A stretch of DNA of 9,461 bases, from NCBI GenBank assembly GCA_022402405.1, contig JAKRSG010000268.1, positions 1 through 9,461 of the forward strand. Direction: 5' to 3'. Source of the DNA: Bacteroidia bacterium. GTDB lineage: Bacteria; Bacteroidota; Bacteroidia; UKL13-3. Below are positions 1 to 6,426 of the stretch, in pieces. The notes under the pieces are model-generated. The model was not told the origin of the DNA. It searched no databases and saw only the letters and a list, made by a program, of their open reading frames with translations. The first letter of the stretch is position 1, and every line of letters starts with the position of its first letter. The translations under genes were made by a program, and so were the position numbers.

Positions 1-2
1 AA

Positions 3-833
3 ACCCAGAATATAGACCCAAATAACCAAAGTCTATCGTCAAACGTTTATTCTTCTACTGCCAAATTAAGAGTTGGGGATAATATTGAAATCAGGGTTAG
101 AAGTGGGATGATTATCAAAGGTGTTGTAACCAAAAACATGGTAAGCTCAATTAAATTAAAAACGGAAGATAGTGAATTAACCATCCCAAAATCAGATATT
201 AAACAATTGGTAAATTTACGGGAATTAAAAAATGACCTTGAAATTTTGAACATGAATTCAAATCCCGAATCGTCAAATTTCAGCCGCTATTTCTTCGCTC
301 CATCTGCTATAAAAAACAAAAGTGGAACCTTTGTATATGATAACTCATATTTGTTTGTAAACTCATTAACCTATTCTCCTACCGATTTCCTAAGCATTAC
401 AGGTTCGGCCGAAATCATTACCCTTCTGGCCGCTCAGCCTATGTATATGATTGCACCTCACATGGGATTTAAATTTGCAGATGGCTTTTACATTGGTGGC
501 GGATTTATGCATTTTAACATGATAAATGAAGATATTAAGTTAAACGTGCTTTTCGGTACCGTAACAGTGGGCGATCAAAACAGAAATGCTACCCTAAATA
601 TTGGTAGAGGAACGCAAGCTAATTCAGATTATTCTATCAATTTATCAGGATTTCTTCGTGTATCAAAAAACTTCGGTATTATTACCGAAAACTGGTTTTC
701 GCCTGCCCTAAACTTTATTGATGAAGATGTCCCATTACTTGGAGTTGGCGGCCGTTTAATGAGTAAAAATGTAAATTTCGATTTCGCCTTAATCACTTTC
801 ATTCCTTATATTGGTTTTTCTGTTCGTTTTTAA
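3..833 (+). CDS. Outer-membrane beta-barrel-like protein, 5' end cut by the window
   Basis: The reading frame is open from the first bases, so the gene begins left of the window; the ATG at 108 is internal. 276 residues are visible. Visible residues about 21-70 (starting KLRVGDNIEIRV, then SGMIIKGVV and SELTIPKSDIKQL) resemble the small beta-rich domain that precedes outer-membrane barrels in many Bacteroidota proteins, where a polar 'x-K-G-x-I' strand pair is followed by an x-I-x-x-L/I end. Residues about 115-276 have alternating polar/aromatic strands with glycine-rich turns, and the protein ends in aromatic FSVRF, as beta-barrel proteins often do. The role is unknown; an outer-membrane location is inferred from the strand pattern. 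It ends just before a short hairpin terminator and is not part of the downstream nucleotide-metabolism set. I do not recognise a named family. Confidence 0.7.
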   Translation, partial: TQNIDPNNQSLSSNVYSSTAKLRVGDNIEIRVRSGMIIKGVVTKNMVSSIKLKTEDSELTIPKSDIKQLVNLRELKNDLEILNMNSNPESSNFSRYFFAPSAIKNKSGTFVYDNSYLFVNSLTYSPTDFLSITGSAEIITLLAAQPMYMIAPHMGFKFADGFYIGGGFMHFNMINEDIKLNVLFGTVTVGDQNRNATLNIGRGTQANSDYSINLSGFLRVSKNFGIITENWFSPALNFIDEDVPLLGVGGRLMSKNVNFDFALITFIPYIGFSVRF

Positions 834-838
834 ACATT

Positions 839-859
839 TTTGGTTCGAACCAAATTTTT
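839..859 (+). terminator. Short hairpin terminator after the outer-membrane protein gene
   Basis: A perfect 16-base palindrome, TTTGGTTCGAACCAAA (839-854), begins 5 bases after the stop codon and is followed by five T (855-859). The stem is short and only moderately GC-rich, so termination may be partial, but position and T-run fit an intrinsic terminator on the plus strand. It separates the outer-membrane gene from the kinase-deaminase-acetyltransferase set. Confidence 0.55.
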
Positions 860-908
860 CTATTTGATTTTATCTAAAGCATGATTACTTTTCATGAAAA
901 TTTGAACA

Positions 909-1460
909 TTGAAAATAATCGGAATCACAGGCACTCTAGGTGCTGGTAAAGGTACTATTGTTGAATATCTTGTAACCCATTTCGGATTCAAACATTATTC
1001 AGTTAGAGGCTTCTTAATAGAAAAAATTGAAGCTAAAGGTGAAATAGTAAACCGAGATAGTTTAACCCACACTGCAAATGAGCTTAGAGCTCAACACGGA
1101 CCAAGTTATATAGCAGAAGAGCTTTGGAAACTAGCTCAACAAAGTTCTCAAAATTGTATCATCGAAAGCATAAGAACTATGGGTGAAGTAAATGCTCTTA
1201 AATCAAAAGGCAATTTCACCTTATTTTCTGTAGATGCCGAAAGAAAAATTAGATACGATAGAATTATCCTAAGGGCATCAGAAACAGACCAAGTTTCTTA
1301 TGAGGTTTTTGAATCGAATGAGCTGAGAGAATTAGACTCAACTGACCCCAACAAACAAAACCTCAGAGCATGCATGAATGCCGCCGACATTCACTTTTTA
1401 AATAATGGAACATTTGACGATTTATACGCTCTAATAAACAAGTGTATTCAATCTTTATAA
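909..1460 (+). CDS. P-loop nucleotide kinase-like protein (dNMP kinase/UPF0200-like), TTG start
   Basis: A 183-residue single-domain P-loop NTPase. The N-terminus has a hydrophobic strand followed by an intact Walker A, GTLGAGKGT (residues 8-16). An IIESIRTMGEV segment (84-94) fits the strand and Arg that bind substrate in adenylate/dephospho-CoA kinase-like folds. The C-terminus has an F-x-x-x-E-x-R-E segment (134-141) and ADIHFLNNGTFDDLY (159-173), a pattern typical of dephospho-CoA kinase-like proteins and of archaeal UPF0200 proteins. The likely role is phosphorylation of, or binding to, a (deoxy)nucleoside monophosphate in the cytoplasm; the substrate cannot be read from sequence. The TTG at 909 is forced: an in-frame TGA lies at 903-905, and any later start removes the P-loop. 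It is followed after 4 nt by dCMP deaminase, which points to deoxynucleotide metabolism. It could instead be regulatory, as is the degenerate kinase domain fused to fungal dCMP deaminase. Confidence 0.85.
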   Translation: MKIIGITGTLGAGKGTIVEYLVTHFGFKHYSVRGFLIEKIEAKGEIVNRDSLTHTANELRAQHGPSYIAEELWKLAQQSSQNCIIESIRTMGEVNALKSKGNFTLFSVDAERKIRYDRIILRASETDQVSYEVFESNELRELDSTDPNKQNLRACMNAADIHFLNNGTFDDLYALINKCIQSL

Positions 1461-1464
1461 TAGT

Positions 1465-1968
1465 ATGCAAACAACTACAGATAGCAAATATGTTCGTCCA
1501 ACTTGGGATGAATATTTTATGGAAGTTATGGAAGCCATTAGCAAACGTGCCACCTGCGGGAGAGGTAGAAGTGGTTGCGTAATTGCTAGAGATAATCAAC
1601 TGTTGGTTACAGGTTATGTTGGCTCACCAATTGGTTTACCTCATTGTGATGAAGTGGGTCATCAAATGAAAAAAATGATTCATGAAGATGATAGCATAAC
1701 CCAGCATTGTGTACGAACAGTGCATGCAGAACAAAATGCTATTTGTCAGGCTGCCAAAAATGGAGTTGCACTTGAAGGTGCAACCTTGTATTGCCGCATG
1801 ACACCTTGCAGAGTTTGTGCCATGCTCATTATAAACTGTGGCATAAAAAGAGTAGTCTGCGAAAGAAAATATCATGCCGGTGGAGAAAGTGAAGAAATGC
1901 TCAAAATGGCTGGTGTGAGCCTAGAGTTTTTCCATGATGAAATACAAAATTATGAGAGCGGCAAATAA
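1465..1968 (+). CDS. dCMP deaminase (deoxycytidylate deaminase family)
   Basis: A 167-residue zinc-dependent cytidine/dCMP deaminase-fold enzyme, converting dCMP to dUMP and ammonia and so feeding thymidylate synthase. The catalytic signature is complete: H87-A-E89 (the zinc ligand His and the proton-shuttling Glu) and P114-C-x-x-C118 (zinc ligands C115 and C118). The N-terminal RPTWDEYFMEV (11-21) and GYVGSPIGLPHCDEVGH (50-66) match the dCMP deaminase/ComEB group rather than tRNA or free-cytidine deaminases. Extra Cys/His residues (C31, C38, C61, H66, H81, C82) could form the second, structural zinc site known from phage T4 dCMP deaminase; that is inference. The length is usual for a stand-alone enzyme. 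The gene begins 4 nt after the kinase-like gene and ends 1 nt before the acetyltransferase start, so the three are probably co-transcribed. Confidence 0.93.
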   Translation: MQTTTDSKYVRPTWDEYFMEVMEAISKRATCGRGRSGCVIARDNQLLVTGYVGSPIGLPHCDEVGHQMKKMIHEDDSITQHCVRTVHAEQNAICQAAKNGVALEGATLYCRMTPCRVCAMLIINCGIKRVVCERKYHAGGESEEMLKMAGVSLEFFHDEIQNYESGK

Positions 1969-1969
1969 T

Positions 1970-2458
1970 ATGAATGAGATTACCTTTAGAGATATTCAGT
2001 TAACAGATAATACTCATTTAGCCCAAATTATAAGAAGTAGTATTGAAGCTCTTAACCTCCCAACAGAAGGAACGGCGCACTCCGACCCCACCACCGATAA
2101 TTTATTTCAACTTTTTCAAACTCCAGGCTCGCATTATTTTGTGGTAGAAAAAAATAATAGAATAATGGGTGGTTGTGGAATATATCCGAGCAATGGCTTA
2201 CCAGAAAATCATGCAGAACTTGTTCGATTTTTTCTGCATACAGATGCTAGAGGACTTGGACTTGGCAAAGAACTCATGCTTATGTGCGAGCAAAAAGCCA
2301 AAGAGTTTGGATATTCCCATTTATATTTAGAATCCTTCCCCGAAATGGAAGCTGCCATTCATCTGTACAAGAAATTTAGTTACGAATTACTCCAACATTC
2401 GCTCGGAAATACCGGGCATTTTTCGTGCAATGTTTGGATGTTGAAGAAGTTAAATTGA
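1970..2458 (+). CDS. GNAT-family N-acetyltransferase
   Basis: A 162-residue GNAT acetyltransferase that transfers acetyl from acetyl-CoA to an amine; the acceptor is unknown. The order of features is typical: ITFRDIQLTDN at the start (first strand and helix), a central VVEKNNRIMGGCGIYP strand pair (58-73), the acetyl-CoA pyrophosphate-binding loop R94-GLGLGK (94-100), and LYLESF followed by AAIHLYKKFSYE (118-139). A small group common in Bacteroidota shares the DPTTDNL, GGCGIYP and GNTGHFSCNVWML pieces. I chose the ATG at 1970, 1 nt after the deaminase stop, because the conserved GNAT core begins immediately after it. In-frame ATGs at 1934, 1937 and 1952 would add up to 12 residues and overlap the deaminase gene. 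Its functional link to the two genes before it is unclear, and the association may be simple co-transcription. Confidence 0.88.
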   Translation: MNEITFRDIQLTDNTHLAQIIRSSIEALNLPTEGTAHSDPTTDNLFQLFQTPGSHYFVVEKNNRIMGGCGIYPSNGLPENHAELVRFFLHTDARGLGLGKELMLMCEQKAKEFGYSHLYLESFPEMEAAIHLYKKFSYELLQHSLGNTGHFSCNVWMLKKLN

Positions 2459-2465
2459 AAAAAAA

Positions 2466-2482
2466 TGTTTCATTTTGAAACA
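2466..2482. terminator. Small hairpin after the three-gene set (weak terminator or dyad site)
   Basis: TGTTTCA-TTT-TGAAACA forms a perfect 7-bp stem with a 3-nt loop, 7 bases after the acetyltransferase stop. It is preceded by a run of eight A (2458-2465), but no T-run follows it on the plus strand. Position suggests the end of the upstream transcript. The A-tract would favour termination only of minus-strand transcription, and no minus-strand gene enters from that side, so this may instead be a processing hairpin or protein-binding dyad. Confidence 0.35.
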
Positions 2483-2574
2483 AATATTTCGATTAACTTT
2501 TTCATAAAAGTTTGCCAATTAACAAACTAAGATTTTGGTTCAGAATTAGCATTACACTATAAAAGTGTGTAAAA

Positions 2575-3870
2575 ATGAACAAAATCTCCTTTACTATTTT
2601 CCTGGCTCTTATTGCCTTCCAATCGTGTAAACAACAAGTAATTGAAAAACAGGACACGTTAGGCACAAATCTTTCTCAGAATCCAGATCATAGAATCGAT
2701 GAAGTTCGTGTTCCTAATGGGTTTAGTTGGGAAACATCCAGAAATGTGAAGGTGAAAATTACTACGAATGATACTCGGTTCAAAAATGAATTACATAAAA
2801 TTGAGGTTTACAATAAGAAACCTGAATTAGGTGGAAAAAAGCTTGCTGAAGGTAGCGTTTCAACTGATAAAGCTTTTGAAACCCTTATTCTAACTCCCTT
2901 TATGGATAAATCATTTTACATCCAAAAAATTGCTCCAGATGGTAGTAAAGATTTTGAATTGTGTGCCATTGTTGGCAATCAGGCCTTAGCGGAAATAAAG
3001 GTAGATAACACCCAAAAAATCGTTTTAGGCAAAAGCGATGGTGGCGGTAATTCTCCTATTGGAGATATGGATGGTGATGGTGTTGCAGACGATTTAGATT
3101 GTTATCCTTCAGATCCTACAAAAGCATTCTGTAATACATACGGAATAGCAACTTTGGCGTTCGAAGATTTGTGGCCTCACAAAGGAGATTATGATATGAA
3201 TGATATGGTTATTAACTATTCATATAAAGTAATTACAAATGCCACAAATCATGTGGTTAGAGTGGAAGCTGATTATACATTGAGGGCCACTGGTGGTTCA
3301 TACAACAATGGCTTTGGAGTAGAGTTCCCTATAAGTCGCGCATCTATAAATACTGTGCAAGGTGCCACACTCGAAACCAATCAATCAAAGGCTGTTTTAA
3401 TTGTCTTTCAAGACATGAGAGCAGAAATGAAAATGTGGAATACCATTCCAAACGCAGCTGGCAGTCCAACGGTAGATTACCAAGTATCTTTTAATGTAAG
3501 CAATGGTCCAACATTAGCACAATTTGGACTTGGAGCTTACAATCCCTTTATATGGAATGGTAGCAATGGTTTTGGCAGAGGTTACGAAGTACATTTACCT
3601 GGCGGCATGCCTACAGATTTAGCCAATACAAGCTTATTGGGTACCGGAGCAGATGCCTCTCAATTAATAAATGGTGACACCTACATAAGCAAAAATGATA
3701 GATCGCCTTGGGCAATCAATATTCCTATTGAGTTTGATTATCCAATTGAGAAAGCCGATATCAATACAGCATATACCAAGTTTTCTACCTGGGTAAGCAG
3801 CGGTGGAACTCAATATGTAGATTGGTATACCAATCAAAATGGCTACAGAAATAATTCGAATATTTATTAA
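2575..3870 (+). CDS. LruC/DUF4842 domain lipoprotein
   Basis: A 431-residue predicted lipoprotein. Residues 1-18 form a signal peptide ending at a relaxed lipobox, FQSC, with lipidated Cys18; the residues after it do not match the acidic surface-export signal of Bacteroidota, so inner-leaflet or surface location is open. Residues about 40-160 look like a beta-rich region of unknown type. An Asp-rich loop, GDMDGDGVADDLDCYP (163-178), resembles calcium-binding thrombospondin type-3/dockerin-like loops. From about residue 190, ATLAFEDLWPHKGDYDMNDM and the following ATGGSYNNGFGVEFP are hallmarks of the LruC domain, with the DUF4842-like part running to the C-terminus. Members of this family are usually exported and often calcium-binding or cell-surface; their biochemical role is unknown. 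It has no T9SS sorting domain. It is flanked by a hairpin upstream and a strong terminator downstream, so it is probably monocistronic. Confidence 0.85.
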   Translation: MNKISFTIFLALIAFQSCKQQVIEKQDTLGTNLSQNPDHRIDEVRVPNGFSWETSRNVKVKITTNDTRFKNELHKIEVYNKKPELGGKKLAEGSVSTDKAFETLILTPFMDKSFYIQKIAPDGSKDFELCAIVGNQALAEIKVDNTQKIVLGKSDGGGNSPIGDMDGDGVADDLDCYPSDPTKAFCNTYGIATLAFEDLWPHKGDYDMNDMVINYSYKVITNATNHVVRVEADYTLRATGGSYNNGFGVEFPISRASINTVQGATLETNQSKAVLIVFQDMRAEMKMWNTIPNAAGSPTVDYQVSFNVSNGPTLAQFGLGAYNPFIWNGSNGFGRGYEVHLPGGMPTDLANTSLLGTGADASQLINGDTYISKNDRSPWAINIPIEFDYPIEKADINTAYTKFSTWVSSGGTQYVDWYTNQNGYRNNSNIY

Positions 3871-3899
3871 ATAGGTGTTTTTTCAGTTTGTTTTTAAAG

Positions 3900-3931
3900 T
3901 ACCTGAGCAGTAATGCTCGGGTATTTTTTTT
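3900..3931 (+). terminator. Strong intrinsic terminator of the LruC lipoprotein gene
   Basis: TACCTGAGCA and TGCTCGGGTA form a 10-bp stem with one G-T wobble around a GTAA loop (3900-3923), directly followed by eight T (3924-3931). It lies 29 bases after the lipoprotein stop. It sits between two convergent genes; the minus-strand side lacks a clean T-run, so it should mainly terminate plus-strand transcription. Confidence 0.88.
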
Positions 3932-3965
3932 ACCTTTCGTAAAACAGAATTTCGATTCATCTTTT

Positions 3966-4397
3966 CTATTCCTCCAAATTAGGTTTTGATCGCATACTTT
4001 TTACAAAACTTTTGTTCTGTTTCGAAGCTTTTCTTTTTTGTATAGATGATTTAGTTGGAGAACTCGCTTTACGAATTTTTGCATGCTCAAAGCATTTGTT
4101 TATTAGCTTTAATAACTTTCTTAGGGCGTCTTGTTTATTGGCTAACTGACTCCTATCTGCCTGCGAGCTTACTTGAATAACATCGTTATCAACAACAATA
4201 TTGCTCAGTTTTTTTAGAATGAGTTCTTTTTCTTCTTCCTTTAAAAACGAAGATAAACGTACATTAAAAAACAATTGTACTTTGGTTTCAACTTTATTTA
4301 CGTTTTGTCCGCCAGCACCGCTGCTTCTGCTTGTTTTATAAACTAATTCTCCTTCAATATCTTTGGCTGTAAATCTTATTTTCTTCCTGCTAAGCAT
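3966..4397 (-). CDS. arfB: Alternative ribosome-rescue factor ArfB (peptidyl-tRNA hydrolase, GGQ type)
   Basis: A 143-residue class-I release-factor homologue lacking the codon-recognition domains. It hydrolyses peptidyl-tRNA on stalled ribosomes whose mRNA has no stop codon. The catalytic loop SSGAGGQNVNKVETKV contains the invariant GGQ at residues 29-31. The C-terminal tail (about 105-140) is Lys/Arg-rich, with PTKSS, QKRKASKQNKSF and KSMRSKP, matching the basic tail that in ArfB enters the empty mRNA channel. The length is close to the roughly 140 residues of E. coli ArfB. The first ATG (4397) gives the expected N-terminus. The gene is separated from the upstream minus-strand gene by a perfect terminator, so it should have its own promoter within 4398-4474. 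It converges on the LruC lipoprotein gene. Confidence 0.93.
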   Translation of the reverse strand: MLSRKKIRFTAKDIEGELVYKTSRSSGAGGQNVNKVETKVQLFFNVRLSSFLKEEEKELILKKLSNIVVDNDVIQVSSQADRSQLANKQDALRKLLKLINKCFEHAKIRKASSPTKSSIQKRKASKQNKSFVKSMRSKPNLEE

Positions 4398-4407
4398 GTG
4401 TGCAAGT

Positions 4408-4431
4408 TACAATTGTATCAGATATTATCTG
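4408..4431. promoter_or_regulatory. Two adjacent dyads upstream of arfB, possible promoter/operator
   Basis: TACAATTGTA (4408-4417, perfect palindrome) and CAGATATTATCTG (4419-4431, perfect 6-bp arms around one base) lie one base apart, 10-34 bases upstream of the arfB start. Read on the minus strand, TACAATTG differs at one position from the Bacteroidota -7 element TAnnTTTG and would give a short leader. I see no good TTG at the -33 position, so the promoter reading is weak. Confidence 0.3.
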
Positions 4432-4474
4432 CGTTTTTGGTTCAGACCTAAGGAAATGAATACAGATAAATAGC

Positions 4475-4514
4475 AAAAAAAACACCTTTAGAAAATTAAT
4501 TCTAAAGGTGTTTT
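4475..4514 (-). terminator. Perfect 15-bp-stem terminator of the T9SS binding-protein gene
   Basis: AAAACACCTTTAGAA (4479-4493) and TTCTAAAGGTGTTTT (4500-4514) are perfect inverted repeats around a 6-base loop. On the minus strand the hairpin runs into a tract of eight U, encoded by the A-run at 4475-4482. It lies 20 bases after the stop of the 617-residue secreted protein and cuts arfB off from that transcript. The A/U flanks make part of the stem overlap the U-tract, as in classical intrinsic terminators. Confidence 0.9.
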
Positions 4515-4534
4515 AAGGGATTAATTATTTCTAA

Positions 4535-6388
4535 TTATTGAACCAATAATCTGCTAGATTGGATAGTTTGATCTTGGTTGCTGATGATATAAGTATATAA
4601 ACCAGCTTTTAAACCTTGAATAGATAATTGATTTTCTATTTGATTTAAGTTGGCTGTCATTACTTCTTGACCCAATTGATTGATAATTCTAATGGTGGTA
4701 TTATCAGTGCTAAGACCGTTTGGTAATACTACGTTTAAGCTTTCTGTTGCTGGATTAGGGAATACACCAACTGCTTCTTTAGTAACAGATGATAAACCAG
4801 TAGCATCGTTCTTACTAAAGAAAATATTATCTACATAAATGATAGATGTACCTGTTGGTACGCTAGCAAAAATAAGTTGTGCAATGTTTGATTTGCTGGT
4901 TAAGCCAGTCATAGATGCTAATGAAGTGGATACATGGTTCCAGCCATTTAAAGTTGGTGTAATAACCGTTTCATGCTCTTTATCATCGCCACCACCAAAA
5001 GCACCATCAGCACCAAAGTCTACTAATTTAAACTTAAGTGTAGTAGAGTTTGGAGTCCAAACATCAAATTCAAAAGAATCCATTGTGCTTACATTTATTT
5101 GATTGGCTACGGTTTCAATACCTACAAAATCTAAAGCAGAATATTTCTTAACACTATCTGAACCAATCATAATATCTGTAAGTGTAGCATTAGACCATGA
5201 AGTTCTCCAAGTATCTACAGCAACATTGCTATAAGCACCACTAAACATTGAAATTACATTAGCAGCTGATTTAGTTGGAGCCGGAGCAGCAGCAGTTGGT
5301 TCACCCAAAACTGGAGCTTTGCTGAATAAAATATTATCTACATAAATAACTGAAGTTCCTGAAGGTACACTTGCAAAAATTAATTGTGCAATGTTTGATT
5401 TGCTGGTTAAGCCAGTCATATCTGAAAGAGGTATAGCAATATGGTTCCAAGTGTTTAAAGTTGGCGTATTAATTATGGTTTCATGCTCTTTATCATCGCC
5501 ACCACCAAAGGCACCATCAGCACCAAAATCTACTAATTTAAATTTAAGTGTGGTAGAGTTTGGAGTCCAAACATCAAATTCGAACATATCCATAGAGGTA
5601 ACGTTAATTTGATTGGCAACTGTTTCGATACCTACAAAATCTAAAGCAGTATATCTTTTAACAGTATCTGTACCGATAGGGAAATCTGTAAGTGTAGCAG
5701 CAGACCAAGAGGTTCTCCAAGTATCAACTGGTCTGTTAGTATATACATGACTAAACATTGAAATTACATCAGTAGCTGGTTTGGTTGGAGCCATAGCAGG
5801 AATAGTTGGCACTGGTAAAGCACTTCCACCTGTAAAGGTAATATTATCAAAATAAGAAATGGTAGTAGTAGTTCTGTCTGCAGTACCAGAATAAAAATCC
5901 ATAAACACTACAATCTGTGTGATATCAGTAGCTTCAGGAGTACCAATTTTTGAAGAGAAATTAAAGGTTAATTCTTCCCATTCATTAATTTTGGTATTAG
6001 CTACCTTAATTTCTGGAATGGCTGAATTATCGTTTTTAACGAATTTAATTCCTACATCACTGATTACACTTTTGTATACCATCATTTTAACAACAGCGTT
6101 AGAAGCAGTTAAGGTAAAAGTACCAATATCAGTTGATTTTTGAGACTCACAACCTGCCCATGGCTTACCACCTGGAATGGCTGTAAATTTTGCTACTTTA
6201 CTTGAAGTGTTTGGTGCTGCAATACTTGGGTTGTCTACAACTTGTAATGCGGGATTTGAATCGTTTTCAAAGGTAGTCCATGTCCAACTAGCACCTTGAC
6301 CACCCGTCTCAAAATTGATTGGAGCGTTTTGAGAAAATCCTACACTCGCTAAGAATAGGAATAAACTGGAAGTAATGATTTTTTTCAT
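4535..6388 (-). CDS. T9SS-secreted protein with three carbohydrate-binding-like jelly-roll modules
   Basis: A 617-residue exported protein. A signal peptide (MKKIITSSLFLFLASVGFSQ) is followed by a beta-sandwich module at about 21-188, starting FETGGQGASW and ending ISYFDNITFTGG. Two near-identical modules follow at about 201-357 and 371-526, each with VDTWRTSW, FEFDVWTPNSTTLKFKL, GGGDDKEHET and a closing YVDNI(L/F)FSK strand. Linkers between them are rich in Pro and Ala. The C-terminus (about 540-617, VFPNPATESLNVVLPNG to SSRLLVQ) is a type-A T9SS sorting domain. Modules of this kind are known as add-on domains of secreted glycoside hydrolases such as family 16 in Flavobacteriia, where they are taken to bind polysaccharide. 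Here I see no catalytic domain, so a cell-surface glycan-binding or adhesive role is inferred. It is divergent from a Nudix-type regulator and has its own strong terminator. Confidence 0.85.
   Translation of the reverse strand: MKKIITSSLFLFLASVGFSQNAPINFETGGQGASWTWTTFENDSNPALQVVDNPSIAAPNTSSKVAKFTAIPGGKPWAGCESQKSTDIGTFTLTASNAVVKMMVYKSVISDVGIKFVKNDNSAIPEIKVANTKINEWEELTFNFSSKIGTPEATDITQIVVFMDFYSGTADRTTTTISYFDNITFTGGSALPVPTIPAMAPTKPATDVISMFSHVYTNRPVDTWRTSWSAATLTDFPIGTDTVKRYTALDFVGIETVANQINVTSMDMFEFDVWTPNSTTLKFKLVDFGADGAFGGGDDKEHETIINTPTLNTWNHIAIPLSDMTGLTSKSNIAQLIFASVPSGTSVIYVDNILFSKAPVLGEPTAAAPAPTKSAANVISMFSGAYSNVAVDTWRTSWSNATLTDIMIGSDSVKKYSALDFVGIETVANQINVSTMDSFEFDVWTPNSTTLKFKLVDFGADGAFGGGDDKEHETVITPTLNGWNHVSTSLASMTGLTSKSNIAQLIFASVPTGTSIIYVDNIFFSKNDATGLSSVTKEAVGVFPNPATESLNVVLPNGLSTDNTTIRIINQLGQEVMTANLNQIENQLSIQGLKAGLYTYIISNQDQTIQSSRLLVQ
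4811..5278 (-). repeat. Tandem module repeat, copy 2 (C-terminal module)
   Basis: This encodes residues 371-526 of the secreted binding protein and matches the copy at 5318-5788 at a 510-base offset. Within it, 36 consecutive residues (439-474, from FEFDVW to KEHET) are identical to residues 269-304, while the DNA differs at about six positions, all synonymous. This is the mark of a fairly recent intragenic duplication kept under protein-level constraint, or of gene conversion. Confidence 0.9.
5318..5788 (-). repeat. Tandem module repeat, copy 1 (middle module)
   Basis: This encodes residues 201-357 and is the partner of 4811-5278. The two copies differ most in the N-terminal stretch (HVYTNRP against GAYSNVA) and in the loop after KEHET, where this copy has one extra residue (IINTPTLNTWNHIAIPL against VITPTLNGWNHVSTSL). 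Those variable loops are the places where binding specificity could differ. Confidence 0.9.
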
Positions 6389-6426
6389 ATGTATTTATTA
6401 TTAAATTATTGTGATGCAAGGTAATG

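Noticed and set aside
834..908. AvcI-like small antitoxin RNA upstream of the deaminase pair
   Set aside because: Only 75 bases separate the genes and most of the first part is the terminator hairpin of the previous gene; there is no room or structure for such an RNA.
1363..1875. Minus-strand open frames opposite the deaminase
   Set aside because: The plus strand carries a complete dCMP deaminase with its full catalytic signature, and the minus-strand peptides show no recognisable domain.
2475..2514. Possible Bacteroidota promoter (TTG at 2475, AAAGTTTG ending at 2514) for the lipoprotein gene
   Set aside because: The -7 element mismatches TAnnTTTG at its first base and the spacing to the TTG is about 29 bases, well above the usual 17-23.
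4839..5612. Two similar plus-strand open frames (4839-5102 and 5391-5612) that look like paralogous small genes
   Set aside because: They are antisense shadows of the duplicated modules in the secreted protein; their similarity follows from the duplication on the minus strand.
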